A program made the position numbers and the translations under genes. Under the pieces are notes generated by a model. That model saw only the letters and a program-made list of their open reading frames with translations. It searched no databases and had not been told where the DNA came from. Positions 20,717 to 29,397 of a stretch of DNA of 64,000 nucleotides are shown here, piece after piece. The DNA is from JAFECT01 sp963838235 (GTDB taxonomy: Bacteria > Pseudomonadota > Alphaproteobacteria > Caulobacterales > Caulobacteraceae). The stretch covers positions 806,001 to 870,000 of the forward strand of contig CAWIQJ010000005.1 of the NCBI GenBank assembly GCA_963838235.1. The letters run 5' to 3'. How positions within the stretch are numbered: position 1 is the first letter of the stretch; each line of letters begins with the position of its first letter.

Positions 20717-21136
20717 ATGAAGAGAATGGTCCTGGCCGCCATCGCGGCGCTCACGCTTGCGGGTCCTGCGACCGCGGCGCCCGATCCGAAGGCGCTGGTC
20801 TACACCTTGCCCGACAAGATCGAGTGGAAGCAGAAAAATCCCGACAGCCCGCAGACCTTCGTCCTCTGGGGCGACCCGGACAAACCGGGCCCCTACGCCA
20901 TCCTGGCGCGCTGGCTTCCGCATCACATGAGCCGGCCGCACTTCCATCCGCACGATCGCCACATCGTGGTGCTGTCCGGGACCTGGTGGGTCGGCACCGG
21001 CAAGGCCTTCTCGCCCGACACCACGATGCCGTTGCCGGCGGGCACGGTGGTCACGCACATCGCGAAGCAGTATCACTACGACGGCGCCAAGGATGAACCT
21101 GCAGTCCTGGAAATCGTCGGCGAGGGACCGCAGTAG
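20717..21136 (+). CDS. exported cupin-domain protein
   Basis: A 139 aa protein with a clean signal peptide (MKRMVLAAIAALTLAGPATAA). The core has a cupin metal-binding pattern: HMSRPHFHPHDRHIVVLSGTWWVGTG (His-rich motif 1), then PLPAGTVVTHIAKQYHYDG with a motif 2 His. It is a small periplasmic beta-barrel of unknown substrate. It is followed closely by a small membrane protein on the same strand. Confidence 0.82.
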   Translation: MKRMVLAAIAALTLAGPATAAPDPKALVYTLPDKIEWKQKNPDSPQTFVLWGDPDKPGPYAILARWLPHHMSRPHFHPHDRHIVVLSGTWWVGTGKAFSPDTTMPLPAGTVVTHIAKQYHYDGAKDEPAVLEIVGEGPQ

Positions 21137-21158
21137 GCGACCGCAGGTTACTGACATC

Positions 21159-21560
21159 ATGGCGAAGCGCCCGATCGGTCCATACGTGCTGTCGGCCTTC
21201 TTCGCGATCGCGACTCTGATCCTCATCGGCGTGGGCCTCGCGCTCCTGGCGCCGGGGTCGCCTCTCGAAGCGATCTGGCGACTCTATCCTGCGCGTCGAG
21301 CCGAACTCATGCCCTATCGCGCGTGGATGGGGCCGGGATTCCTTGTGCTCGCCGGGGCGATGGCGGCGGCCAGCGCCGGAAGTCTGAGGCGGCGGCGCTG
21401 GGGTTGGGTGCTCGCGGTCGTGATCTTCGCGGTCAACGGGTTCGCGGATCTTGCTCAGCTCGTCATGGGGCGCGTGCTGGAGGGCGGGTTGGGCGTCGCC
21501 GTCGCCATCGCGATCCTGGCCTATCTGTTCTGGTCCAGGACCCGGGCGGCGTTCGCCTAG
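21159..21560 (+). CDS. small four-helix integral membrane protein
   Basis: A 133 aa protein with four hydrophobic segments (residues about 9-32, 52-70, 77-97, 107-126). The ATG at 21159 is 23 nt after the cupin stop. I do not recognise the family. Its stop overlaps the stop of the convergent gene by 3 bp, so the two transcription units meet tail to tail with no space for a terminator. Confidence 0.65.
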   Translation: MAKRPIGPYVLSAFFAIATLILIGVGLALLAPGSPLEAIWRLYPARRAELMPYRAWMGPGFLVLAGAMAAASAGSLRRRRWGWVLAVVIFAVNGFADLAQLVMGRVLEGGLGVAVAIAILAYLFWSRTRAAFA

Positions 21561-22261
21561 CTTCCGATCTCGAGCGGGCGACAGATTTCGGCGGTCGATT
21601 TCAATGCGGCGGCGCGCTTCACGGCCGCGTTGAATGTCGCCGGGTCGATCATGCCGGTGGCGCGAATACGGTCGAGCGCGATACGGCTCGTGCTCAGCAT
21701 TATGCCGGCCGAGAAATGCGCCTTGGCGAGCGTCATGCGCAGGGTCTCCGCCTCGACGTCGGTGAACTTGCGCCCGGGACCGACCAGGGTGCCCAGCGTA
21801 TTCCACTGGTCCTGCTCGAGGTCGCTGAGGTCGGCGAGATAGTCGCTCTGAACCGCGAGGGTGGAATAGGACTGCACCTTGTTGTGCGGCATGTGCGCCA
21901 CCGTCTGGCCGGCGGTCAGGCCTTGCCACACCGCGTTGCGCCACGGACTGAACGGCGGATGGCCGAGGACGCTGAGCGACGGCAGCCGCCCCGACGCGGC
22001 GGCCCGGGCGACGAGGGCGTCGAGCTGGGCCAGCCGGTTCGAGACGCAATCCTTCTGCGCCTCCAACTCCGCGGCGTTGTCGACCACGCGCACGAAGTTA
22101 TCTTTCAGCGACGCCTCGCCCACCTCGATCTGATGCGACCAGTGGAACGCTTCCACGATCTGCTCGCCGCTGAGGGCGATCACGATTCCGACGACAATGA
22201 CGCCGATCTCGGTGAGCAGTTCGCGCCAGTTGTGCACCGGCTTCGGCTTGTGGATGTCCAT
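21557..22261 (-). CDS. single-pass membrane protein, HKPKP family (copy 1)
   Basis: A 234 aa protein. The N-terminus reads MDIHKPKPVHNWRELL, followed by one membrane helix (IGVIVVGIVIALSGEQIVEAFHW) and a helical extracytoplasmic domain. A Cys early in that domain (KDCVSNRLAQLDAL) and one near the C-terminus (ICRPLEIGS) are shared with two paralogues at 26.9 and 27.8 kb. The ATG at 22261 has a GGGG stretch upstream; the frame is open to 22306. The family appears in Caulobacterales and sphingomonads but has no known function that I can name. Confidence 0.75.
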   Translation of the reverse strand: MDIHKPKPVHNWRELLTEIGVIVVGIVIALSGEQIVEAFHWSHQIEVGEASLKDNFVRVVDNAAELEAQKDCVSNRLAQLDALVARAAASGRLPSLSVLGHPPFSPWRNAVWQGLTAGQTVAHMPHNKVQSYSTLAVQSDYLADLSDLEQDQWNTLGTLVGPGRKFTDVEAETLRMTLAKAHFSAGIMLSTSRIALDRIRATGMIDPATFNAAVKRAAALKSTAEICRPLEIGS

Positions 22262-22357
22262 GCGGGGCCCCCGACCGCCGGTCACGATAGCGAGCGTCGT
22301 TGACAAGGCAAAGCCGGACGGCGCCCATGGGTCCGGGCGGGATTCGGGAGCGGGACC

Positions 22358-23344
22358 ATGTCTGATGTCGATGACAAGGCGCGCGCGGTATGGCGCATGG
22401 GCCTTGTGGCGTCGGCGGCGGGGCTTTCCGTCCTTGCGGCGTGCGGCGCCAAGGCTGCGTTCCCCGACTGGGCCTATCCCGGCGACGGCGCGTCAGCCGC
22501 GGCCCCGCCCGGCGAAATGCTGACCGTCCCGCGCTCGGATCGCAGCTTCCCGCGCAGCCGGACCACGGATTTCCACCAGCCGGTCCCGGACTGGTTTCCC
22601 AAGGACCATCCCCAGCCGCCGGACATCGTGCTGACGCCCAAGGGCGCGGTCGCGGCGTGCGGCTATTGCCACCTGCCCGGCGGCGAGGGGCGGCCGGAGA
22701 ACGCGGCCCTGGCCGGTCTGCCGTTCGACTACATCAAGGGCGAGATCGCGGCCTTCCGCTCGGGCGACCGCGCCGGCGCCAAACCGGACTGGACGCCCAC
22801 CGCCCTCATGGTCCAGGAGGCCAAGGGCGTCAGCGACGCGGACCTGAACGCCGCGGCCGACTATTTCTCCAAACTGCCCTACCAGTCCCGCTTCCGCGTG
22901 ATCGAGACCCGGACCGTCAATCAACCTGTCGCCGGCGGCTTCCTGCTGTCGCCGGGCAAGGGGCCCAGCGAGCCCCTGGGCGTCCGCATCCTCGAGGAGC
23001 CGGTGAACCCCGAATGGTTCGAACGGCGCGACCCCCAGGTCACCTTCATTGCCTATGTGCCTGAGGGTGCGGTGGCGCGAGGCAAGGCCCTTGCCGCCAG
23101 CGGCGGTCCCGCCAAACAGGCCTGCTCCGGCTGCCACGGCTCGGACCTGGGGGGCGGGGAGGGCATTCCCGGGCCACCCCTGGCTGGGCGCGGGCCGGTC
23201 TATCTGTTCCGCCAGCTCTACGCCTTCCAGACCGGCGGCCGGAAAGGCGCGGCGGCCGAACCCATGCGGGCCGAAACCGAAAAGCTGAGCCAGGCCGACA
23301 TGGTGGACCTAGCCGCTTATCTGGCCTCGCTGCCGGCCAGCTGA
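22358..23344 (+). CDS. dihaem cytochrome c family protein
   Basis: A 328 aa protein with two haem-binding CxxCH motifs: CGYCH (about residue 102) and CSGCH (about residue 260), each in a cytochrome-c-like domain. The N-terminal hydrophobic segment ends LSVLAACG, which could be a lipobox, so it may be a membrane-tethered periplasmic electron carrier. A terminator follows directly, and no partner oxidase or dehydrogenase is adjacent, so its donor and acceptor are unknown. Confidence 0.85.
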   Translation: MSDVDDKARAVWRMGLVASAAGLSVLAACGAKAAFPDWAYPGDGASAAAPPGEMLTVPRSDRSFPRSRTTDFHQPVPDWFPKDHPQPPDIVLTPKGAVAACGYCHLPGGEGRPENAALAGLPFDYIKGEIAAFRSGDRAGAKPDWTPTALMVQEAKGVSDADLNAAADYFSKLPYQSRFRVIETRTVNQPVAGGFLLSPGKGPSEPLGVRILEEPVNPEWFERRDPQVTFIAYVPEGAVARGKALAASGGPAKQACSGCHGSDLGGGEGIPGPPLAGRGPVYLFRQLYAFQTGGRKGAAAEPMRAETEKLSQADMVDLAAYLASLPAS

Positions 23345-23350
23345 AAGCAA

Positions 23351-23378
23351 AACGCCCGGCGCGAGGGCCGGGCGTTTA
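23351..23378. terminator. terminator between cytochrome c gene and rpmG
   Basis: A 10 bp perfect stem (AACGCCCGGC at 23351-23360 with GCCGGGCGTT at 23367-23376) flanked by an A-rich run before and a short T-run after, so it can serve both convergent genes. Confidence 0.85.
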
Positions 23379-23402
23379 CAGTAACATTCTGATTTAACAG
23401 GG

Positions 23403-23570
23403 TTACTTGATCTTGCCTTCCTTGAACTCGACGTGCTTGCGCGCGACCGGGTCGTACTTCTTCAGCACCAGCTTTTCGGTCATGGTGCGGGCGTTCTTCT
23501 TGGCGACGTAGAAGAAGCCGGTATCCGCCGTGGAATTCAGGCGGATCTTGATGGATGCCGGTTTGGCCAT
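23403..23570 (-). CDS. rpmG: 50S ribosomal protein L33
   Basis: A 55 aa protein reading MAKPASIKIRLNSTADTGFF then YVAKKNARTM, TEKLVLKKYDPVARKHVEFKE and a final GKIK. This is the Cys-free form of L33 in the large ribosomal subunit. The length and sequence leave no doubt. Confidence 0.97.
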   Translation of the reverse strand: MAKPASIKIRLNSTADTGFFYVAKKNARTMTEKLVLKKYDPVARKHVEFKEGKIK

Positions 23571-23802
23571 GGCGTCAGTCCTTGGCGGCCAGAGCCGCGA
23601 AATCGGGAGCGGCGGACAATACTCAGGGAGCCCCGGAAGTCAACGGTCCGGCGGGCGGCGGCGCCGATCCGGATTCAAATCCGGACCTCGACCGGAGCGA
23701 CCATCGGGCCCGATACCGCCCGCCCTCAAGCGGACCTTCTGAAGCTCTCCTGAGGGTGGTGAGCGGACTTTGCCTCATCACCGAAATCGGGCTTGTGACG
23801 GC

Positions 23803-24702
23803 TTAGGGCCGAGTGCGGCGTTCCGCCTTTTCTTTGGATAGCTTGGCGGCTTCCAAATTTCGGCGTGCGAACTCGAAATTAGGTTCAAGTCGAAGCGCAG
23901 TTGTGAAGTCTTGGATTGCTCGGTCATACTGACCTTTACCAGCGTATGCAGCACCGCGACTGTTGTAGATATTCGCTTCCGGTTTGAGATCGATCGCCTT
24001 GTCGAAGTCCTGAATCGCGCGGTCGAACTGACGCAGGCTGCTGTACGCGACGCCGCGGTTAAAATAAGCCGCGAAATTATCAGGCCTAAGGCGAACGGCT
24101 TCGTCGTAGTCCTGGATCGCGCGGTCGTAAGCACCTTTGGAAGCATACGCGGCTCCCCGATTGTTGTACGCCTCAGCGTAGTCGGGCTTCAGTTTGATGG
24201 CTTCGTCGTAGTCCTGGATCGCACGGTCATGCTGGCCTAAACTATCGAACGTGCTGCCTCGATCGTTGTAGGCGCTCGCAAAGTCGGGCTTGAGTTTGAT
24301 GGCTTCGTCGTAATCCTTGATCGCGCGTTCGTTTTGACCCTCCACCCCGTAGGCGTGTCCGCGATTGAGGTAAGTCGAAGGAGAATCCGGCTTGAGACGA
24401 GCGGCTTGGTCGTAATCGGCGATCGCGCGGTCAAACTGGCCCTTCTCGGCATAGTCATTGCCGCGATTGTAGTAAGCAACTGCCAGATTTTCATTCGACA
24501 CAACCCCAGAGTTGATGATCGCAGTGCATCCTGTGATCCGGTCGTCGAGAGAAATATGCGCGACGCCTTGGCAGGCGACGGCATCTTCCCGCGTGAGAGC
24601 GTGTGCCGATGGACCGATGCTACCAATCGTGACGGCAACAGCGCATGCGATCGAAAATCCGCACAGCGCCGAAACCGGCCTCAGTTGTGACAGGTGAACC
24701 AT
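23803..24702 (-). CDS. exported TPR-repeat protein
   Basis: A 299 aa protein with a signal peptide (residues 1-35, ending PSAHAL) and about six consecutive 34-residue tetratricopeptide repeats from residue 75 on (A.AYNNRGAAYASKGAYDRAIQDYDEAI.LKPD pattern). The repeats are also similar at DNA level, which suggests recent internal duplication. Such proteins are protein-protein scaffolds. The gene is less GC-rich than its neighbours and lies at the start of a repeat-rich accessory stretch, which hints at transfer. Confidence 0.88.
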   Translation of the reverse strand: MVHLSQLRPVSALCGFSIACAVAVTIGSIGPSAHALTREDAVACQGVAHISLDDRITGCTAIINSGVVSNENLAVAYYNRGNDYAEKGQFDRAIADYDQAARLKPDSPSTYLNRGHAYGVEGQNERAIKDYDEAIKLKPDFASAYNDRGSTFDSLGQHDRAIQDYDEAIKLKPDYAEAYNNRGAAYASKGAYDRAIQDYDEAVRLRPDNFAAYFNRGVAYSSLRQFDRAIQDFDKAIDLKPEANIYNSRGAAYAGKGQYDRAIQDFTTALRLEPNFEFARRNLEAAKLSKEKAERRTRP

Positions 24703-24864
24703 TTGCGCCTATGCCCCCAGGCTACATCCTAAGCTGACCAATCCAAGGTCAGCAATGGGTCGGCTGCGGTCATTGGTTCGTGTTCGCAAAGCGGACGCTG
24801 AAAAGGCGCTCTTTGAGTTCGGCGTAGCGCGTCCTACCATACGCGGCTGGGACGGAGACATAGC

Positions 24865-25365
24865 ATGGACCTGGGCTTGCTGCTCAACCTGGCCACCACG
24901 GCCGCCGTGGTCGGAGGAGTGCTGTTCGCGGCTTGGCAGCTTCGCCTCGCAGCGAGAACACGAGCGACGCAAATCTGCCTCCACATGATGGAAACGCTCT
25001 ACAGCTCTGAAATCGTCGACGGGATGATGGCGTTATGGGCCCTCCCGGACGGACTTCCAGCAGAGGAACTCCGCAAACGCCTGGCCGGACACTGGAGCAA
25101 CGCCTTTGCGACCATGGTGACGTTCGACGGCCTGGGCATGCTCGTCTACCGTCGTGAGCTGCCCTTTCGGATCGCGGACGATTTCTTCCGCCATTCGGTC
25201 TCTCTCGTTTGGGAGAAGGTGCGCACAGCCGCCGACGACATTCGCGCCGAGCGCCGGGATGAACGCGCTCTGGAATACCTGCAATGGCTCGCCGAGCAGA
25301 TGGGCGTCGAACGCCAACAACCGGCCGTTCCTGCTTACCGCTCGGGCCTCGCCGTCAAGCGCTGA
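24865..25365 (+). CDS. membrane-anchored protein of unknown function
   Basis: A 166 aa protein with one N-terminal hydrophobic segment (MDLGLLLNLATTAAVVGGVL) followed by a mostly helical, charged cytoplasmic-type domain (ICLHMMETLYSSEIVDGMMALWALPDG). The layout recalls DUF4760-type proteins, but the match is not firm. It precedes the MITE-split repeat. No partner gene is evident. Confidence 0.6.
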   Translation: MDLGLLLNLATTAAVVGGVLFAAWQLRLAARTRATQICLHMMETLYSSEIVDGMMALWALPDGLPAEELRKRLAGHWSNAFATMVTFDGLGMLVYRRELPFRIADDFFRHSVSLVWEKVRTAADDIRAERRDERALEYLQWLAEQMGVERQQPAVPAYRSGLAVKR

Positions 25366-25383
25366 CGGCGACGTGTCATCGCT

Positions 25384-25600
25384 GAGTCCGCATTGGGTCG
25401 AGGCTGTGTGAAAACTGGAACCGTGAAAAACTTTGGAGTCGTTTCGTTCGCTAATGGCGCTCCTGGGAGTCACTCGTTGCGTTCTCGGCCACAGCAGCGA
25501 GCATCCGCGCAAGTTCATTCTACAGTTTCTTTTCCGAACTGAGTTTTCACACAGCCTCGGTCGAAAGCGGTCCCGAGGTCGATACCCGAAACCGGACGCT
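25384..25600. repeat. dispersed palindromic repeat copy D, split by a MITE-like insertion
   Basis: The left half (GAGTCCGCATTGGGTCGA, from 25384) and the right half (GGTCGAAAGCGG to ACCCGAAACCGGAC, to about 25596) match the two ends of the repeat also present at 26691, 29263 and 30151. The two halves are separated by the 161 bp element at 25399-25559. Confidence 0.6.
25399..25559. mobile_element. MITE-like element with 18 bp perfect terminal inverted repeats
   Basis: The termini CGAGGCTGTGTGAAAACT (25399-25416) and AGTTTTCACACAGCCTCG (25542-25559) are exact reverse complements over 18 bp. The 125 bp interior encodes no transposase and no convincing ORF. The element lies inside a copy of a dispersed palindromic repeat whose halves flank it, which argues for insertion. 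Ends of this kind belong to IS elements; the parent family cannot be named from the window. Target duplication is unclear (TCGA on the left, TCGG on the right if the ends are trimmed by three bases). Confidence 0.7.
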
Positions 25601-25724
25601 CGGGCCCTGCGCCAGACAGCGGGGCCCATGGACGGCCGCCCCGGGAAGAGCGGAGCTTGCGGCCCGTGTAAGATGCATGGAGCGGGGTCACCAGGCCAAG
25701 ACAGATTTGGGGGTTTATCTCTAA

Positions 25725-26690
25725 ATGAAAGCGATGATTTATCGCCGCTACGGTGACCCCTCTGTTCTTGAAATGGCCGACGTGCCGCCTCCCGAACCGG
25801 GCAAGGGAGAAGTCCTGGTTCGCGTGGTCGCCACCACGGTCTGCTCGGGCGATTTGCGGCTGCGTCGCGCTGACCCGTTTTTCATGCGCGCCTATAGCGG
25901 GTGGCTGGGTCCGACGCGCATTGGCATCCTCGGCATGGAATTGTCCGGTCGCGTTGTAAAATGCGGGGGCGGGGTCGAAGGCTTCGCAGAGGGCGACGCG
26001 GTCTTCGGGTCGACGGGATTGAAGTTCGGCGCATATGCGGAGTGCGCCTGCGCGCCGGCTGTGCCCCTACTCGCCCAGGCGCCTCGCAATCTGCCGCTGA
26101 CCGATTGTGCGGCCTTGAGCTATGGCGGCGTCTCCGCCCTCCATTTCCTTCGCGCCGCCCGCGTTGGCGCCGGCTCTCGCGTCCTCGTCTGGGGCGCAAC
26201 GGGGAATGTCGGGACCTTCGCCGTCCAGATCGCGAAGCAGATGGGCGCGCACGTCACCGCAGTTTGTAGCGCGCGCAATTTCGATTTCATTCGAGGGCTC
26301 GGCGCGGACGACGTCCGCGACCACAAGGAGACCGACCGCCCGAACCCTGGCGACGCGTTCGACCTGATCTTCGACGCGGTCGGCAAGAGCCGGCCCTGGC
26401 GGTGGGTCGGCGTCCTGAAAACCCGCGGGGCCTACGCCTTCGCGGCTGCTGACCTGGCGTCCTATCTCGGCGTCACCCTCTACGCCAACATCACCGGCCG
26501 GATCCGTGTACTGGGCGGCATCGCGCGCACGCGCCCTGGCGATCTCGATTTCTTGCGACGGCTCGTGGAAGCTGGAACCCTGAAACCAGCCATCGATCGT
26601 TCATACCGGTTGGAGGAGGCGGCTTCGGCGCACCGCTACGCTGAAGAAGGTCACAAGCGTGGCAGCGTCCTATTGCTTGTTGAGAACTAA
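25725..26690 (+). CDS. MDR family NAD(P)-dependent oxidoreductase (quinone reductase-like)
   Basis: A 321 aa medium-chain dehydrogenase/reductase. The N-terminal GroES-like domain reads MKAMIYRRYGDPSVLEMADV and GMELSGRVV; the Rossmann domain has VLVWGATGNVGTFAVQIAKQMGA; the C-terminus has LVEAGTLKPAIDRSYRLEEAASAHRYAEEGHKRGS. It lacks the structural-zinc Cys cluster, consistent with the zinc-independent quinone oxidoreductase branch. The substrate is unknown. It starts with ATG at 25725 shortly after the MITE-split repeat. Confidence 0.88.
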   Translation: MKAMIYRRYGDPSVLEMADVPPPEPGKGEVLVRVVATTVCSGDLRLRRADPFFMRAYSGWLGPTRIGILGMELSGRVVKCGGGVEGFAEGDAVFGSTGLKFGAYAECACAPAVPLLAQAPRNLPLTDCAALSYGGVSALHFLRAARVGAGSRVLVWGATGNVGTFAVQIAKQMGAHVTAVCSARNFDFIRGLGADDVRDHKETDRPNPGDAFDLIFDAVGKSRPWRWVGVLKTRGAYAFAAADLASYLGVTLYANITGRIRVLGGIARTRPGDLDFLRRLVEAGTLKPAIDRSYRLEEAASAHRYAEEGHKRGSVLLLVEN

Positions 26691-26745
26691 AGTCCGCTCA
26701 GGGTCGAAACCGGCCCCTAGGCCCTGGCCCGAAAGCGGACACCCC
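26691..26745. repeat. dispersed palindromic repeat copy A
   Basis: Begins AGTCCGCTCAGGGTCGA and ends GCCCGAAAGCGGACACCCC-like. The outer GTCCGCT and AGCGGAC are inverted repeats. It starts immediately after the oxidoreductase stop codon and could form its terminator hairpin. Confidence 0.65.
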
Positions 26746-26862
26746 TTAGCCCGCCAGGGTACCACGGTGCGACAAGCGGAAGTTCGGAAGGGCCGTGCAG
26801 GGTGGGGAACGGACCCTGGGCTGGCGCGAGCGCCGCCGTAATCCGGCGCCGCTTGCGCTGCC

Positions 26863-27618
26863 TCAACGGTGCAGGGTGAACCACCCCTTGAGGACCCGGT
26901 TCTTCAGGTCTTCCTCGGCATATCTGCACATCATGGCTTGGGAGTACTCACTGGCGAGCCGACCCTCGGTGTCCTTCAGGGGCGGCAGATACCCGGCGTC
27001 ATCGATGCGCCGCAGGATTTGCTTCGACACCTTGGTGAGGTCATCATTGAGCCAGATCAGCCTGGCGATGTGCTGCAGCAGCGCAACCCGCTGGTCCGGC
27101 GTAAGCGTGATCGCCTTGTCCTTGAGGACGTCGAGGTCGGGCAACTCGGTCTTCTCCGCAAAGCTCTCCTCGCGCATGTTTCCTACCGTGTAGTAGAGCA
27201 GGCTCAAGGCGCGGGCCCGGTCTGGATTCAGGTGGACGTAGGTGCCGTCGGCCATGACGCCATCCCAGGCCTGGGTGGTCCACGCGCAACTCGGCGGGCG
27301 ATAAAGCGCGGCCATCGGATAACCACCGCTAGCAGGTGGCAAGGGGGCCGGAGGCTGGGATCCTTCAGCCACCGCCTTGAGCACGTGCAGCCGGTCGTCG
27401 AGGCAACGGCTGACGGCCACGCGTTCCGACGCGAGATCCGCGGTGAGCGCCAAGTCAGTCCGAAAGGCGTGCTCGGCCGAGCGCACCTTCCCCTGCCAAT
27501 GCAGCCATTCCACCGCCTGCTCAAAGGCCAGAGCGGTCAGCACGCCGATCACGATCGTTGCGTATTCCTTCAGGAATTCCCTGAACCCGTGCCACGGCTT
27601 CGGCTTGTGGATTTCCAT
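26863..27618 (-). CDS. single-pass membrane protein, HKPKP family (copy 2)
   Basis: A 251 aa paralogue of the proteins at 21.6 and 27.8 kb. It starts MEIHKPKPWHGFREFLKEY, followed by one membrane helix (ATIVIGVLTALAFEQAVEWLHW) and a helical outer domain with the conserved early Cys (SRCLDDRLHVLKAV) and late Cys (MCRYAEEDL). The ATG at 27618 has a GGGGGG stretch upstream; the frame is open further to 27753. It is divergent from copy 3 with about 210 bp between them. Function unknown. Confidence 0.75.
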   Translation of the reverse strand: MEIHKPKPWHGFREFLKEYATIVIGVLTALAFEQAVEWLHWQGKVRSAEHAFRTDLALTADLASERVAVSRCLDDRLHVLKAVAEGSQPPAPLPPASGGYPMAALYRPPSCAWTTQAWDGVMADGTYVHLNPDRARALSLLYYTVGNMREESFAEKTELPDLDVLKDKAITLTPDQRVALLQHIARLIWLNDDLTKVSKQILRRIDDAGYLPPLKDTEGRLASEYSQAMMCRYAEEDLKNRVLKGWFTLHR

Positions 27619-27831
27619 GCGACCCCCCAGCGGATGCACTCGTCCGACTGGGTACACGGATCGCCCGAGGGGCTGCAATGGGTCGGGAGCGGTCCGCGAG
27701 GCCGGCCCGCGGAACTTTGGTTCATTGACGCGGCCGGTGACGCCGCTATCCACTCAGTGTGCGGATGCGGGATGGCGAAATCAGCACCTCGCAAGCGGCC
27801 CACGACCTCGCCTAAACCCTCGGAGACGGCA

Positions 27832-28557
27832 GTGGAAGTCCATCATAAATCCAAGCCATTTCACGGATGGCGGGCGTTCTTCAAGGAATACGGCATCATC
27901 GTACTGGGCGTACTGACCGCGCTCGCAGCGGAACAGGCCGTCGAGCAGATCCACTGGGTGAACCGCGTCCACGAGACTGAGGCTGCGATGGACGCTGAGC
28001 TGCATGAGGACGCCGTCAACGCCTACTTCCGATTGTCGCTGCACGGGTGCGCGCTTTCGAGGCTCGATGCGATGCGCGTGGCGCTCGAGGCCTCGCGCGA
28101 CCGAGGGACGCCCGTTCCGGTTATGCCTGTTTACAGTTGGCCCCTGCGTCCCGCGCAGAGCGATGCCTGGCAGGCGGCGCAATCGATGCAGATTATCAGC
28201 CACGTTCCGCGCGACCGGCTGTTGGCCTATTCGCGGGTCTATTTCTTTGCGAGCGCCCTCATGAAGCTCCAGCTTGAGGAGCGCAACGCAATGGACTCGA
28301 TCAACACCCTGGCCATCAACGCTGGCCGCCTGCAACCGGCCGAGCGCGACCGCCTCTTTGTCGGGCTCGTCGCCACACGCCGGCTGCTCAACGAGTTCGA
28401 CGCCGCCTCCGCCCGCCTTATCAGGGAGGCGGAAAAAGTGGGCGTACGTCTTTCGGCGGCGGACAAAGCCGGACAGCTGCTCGAAGCGCGCCGGCAGTTC
28501 GGCGCCTGCGTCCGCGAGACCTCCATCGAGCAGATCCATCACGACGCGCTGAATTGA
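27832..28557 (+). CDS. single-pass membrane protein, HKPKP family (copy 3)
   Basis: A 241 aa protein starting at GTG 27832, six bases after a GGAG. The N-terminus VEVHHKSKPFHGWRAFFKEY aligns with the starts of copies 1 and 2. The membrane helix is GIIVLGVLTALAAEQAVEQIHW. The outer domain keeps the early Cys (HGCALSRLDAMRV) and the late Cys (ACVRETSIEQ). An ATG at 27772 in the same frame is a weaker alternative. It is divergently paired with copy 2, suggesting a local duplication followed by inversion. Confidence 0.75.
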   Translation: MEVHHKSKPFHGWRAFFKEYGIIVLGVLTALAAEQAVEQIHWVNRVHETEAAMDAELHEDAVNAYFRLSLHGCALSRLDAMRVALEASRDRGTPVPVMPVYSWPLRPAQSDAWQAAQSMQIISHVPRDRLLAYSRVYFFASALMKLQLEERNAMDSINTLAINAGRLQPAERDRLFVGLVATRRLLNEFDAASARLIREAEKVGVRLSAADKAGQLLEARRQFGACVRETSIEQIHHDALN

Positions 28558-28601
28558 CTGCGCGAGGCAAGGGCGCAAGAGCCGACCCGTGGAGTACGCG
28601 C

Positions 28602-29195
28602 TCAGCCGGCCTGTCGGCGCATGCGATCTTCGGCGTCGGGCGGGCTGGGTAGAACCATCATGACAATGACGGTCGCCAGCGCGACGACGTACCCGGTCCA
28701 GGGGGTGATCCAGGACAGGGCCGCACCGGCGAAATTGGCCAGCGCGAAGCCCAGGCCGATGACGATGCGTCGTCTGCGCCAAGCCTTCATGTCGGGGTTG
28801 TCGTCGATGGTGGAGTGCGACGTGAGGCGGGTGAACACCATCGCGGCCATGTAGCCGCCACAGGCGGCGGCGATCAGGCAGGCCCCCAGGGGCTCGAAGG
28901 GACGGGCGGCGGCGTCCTTGGCGGCGAACGGAAGCAAGGTGACCCAGAACAGGGCCGCGAGATTCCAGTACAGCGTCCGCGAGGTGATCTCGCTCACCCG
29001 GGCGAGGCCCTGGTGATGCACCATCCACAGCACGCCAACGATGAAGAAGGCGGCGGCGTGGACCAGCAACTCGGGCCCGATTTCCACCAGCGCCCCCACG
29101 CCGTGCGCCGCCGGCACCCGCAGGTCGAGCACCAGCAGCGTGAGGACGATCGCAAAGACCCCGTCGCTAAACAGTTCGAGCCTGTGCTTGGTCAT
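28602..29195 (-). CDS. TMEM175 family potassium channel-like protein (DUF1211)
   Basis: A 197 aa integral membrane protein with six predicted helices. It begins MTKHRLELFSDGVFAIVLTLLVLDLRVP, where FSDGVFAI is the hallmark selectivity-region motif of the TMEM175/DUF1211 family. Bacterial members form tetrameric K+ leak channels in the inner membrane. The ATG at 29195 is chosen because the motif lies at the very N-terminus in the family. It converges with copy 3 of the HKPKP family. Confidence 0.9.
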   Translation of the reverse strand: MTKHRLELFSDGVFAIVLTLLVLDLRVPAAHGVGALVEIGPELLVHAAAFFIVGVLWMVHHQGLARVSEITSRTLYWNLAALFWVTLLPFAAKDAAARPFEPLGACLIAAACGGYMAAMVFTRLTSHSTIDDNPDMKAWRRRRIVIGLGFALANFAGAALSWITPWTGYVVALATVIVMMVLPSPPDAEDRMRRQAG

Positions 29196-29262
29196 TGGCG
29201 CCCCCAGACTGCCGCCACGTCGAGCGGTCAACCTTGACCAGAACGTAGGCGGACTTTGCCTA

Positions 29263-29313
29263 CGTCCGCTAGGGGTCGATGGCGGTCGCGAGCCCGCAGC
29301 CCGAAAGCGGACC
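29263..29313. repeat. dispersed palindromic repeat copy B
   Basis: Reads CGTCCGCTAGGGGTCGATGG and ends GCCCGAAAGCGGACCC-like; the outer ends are inverted repeats. It lies in the divergent spacer between the TMEM175-like gene and the exported-protein gene. A second short palindrome (GTAGGC with GCCTAC) precedes it at about 29246-29264. Confidence 0.6.
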
Positions 29314-29397
29314 CCGATGCCGGGTCGGAGGCGTGACTGGACGACGGCTGGCGGGACTGCGTAGGGTCAACGCCTTGAGGGTGCCGGGGGCCATTTC

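Noticed and set aside
26869..28557. 562 aa plus-strand ORF covering HKPKP copies 2 and 3
   Set aside because: Its first half is the antisense shadow of copy 2; the real gene starts at GTG 27832.
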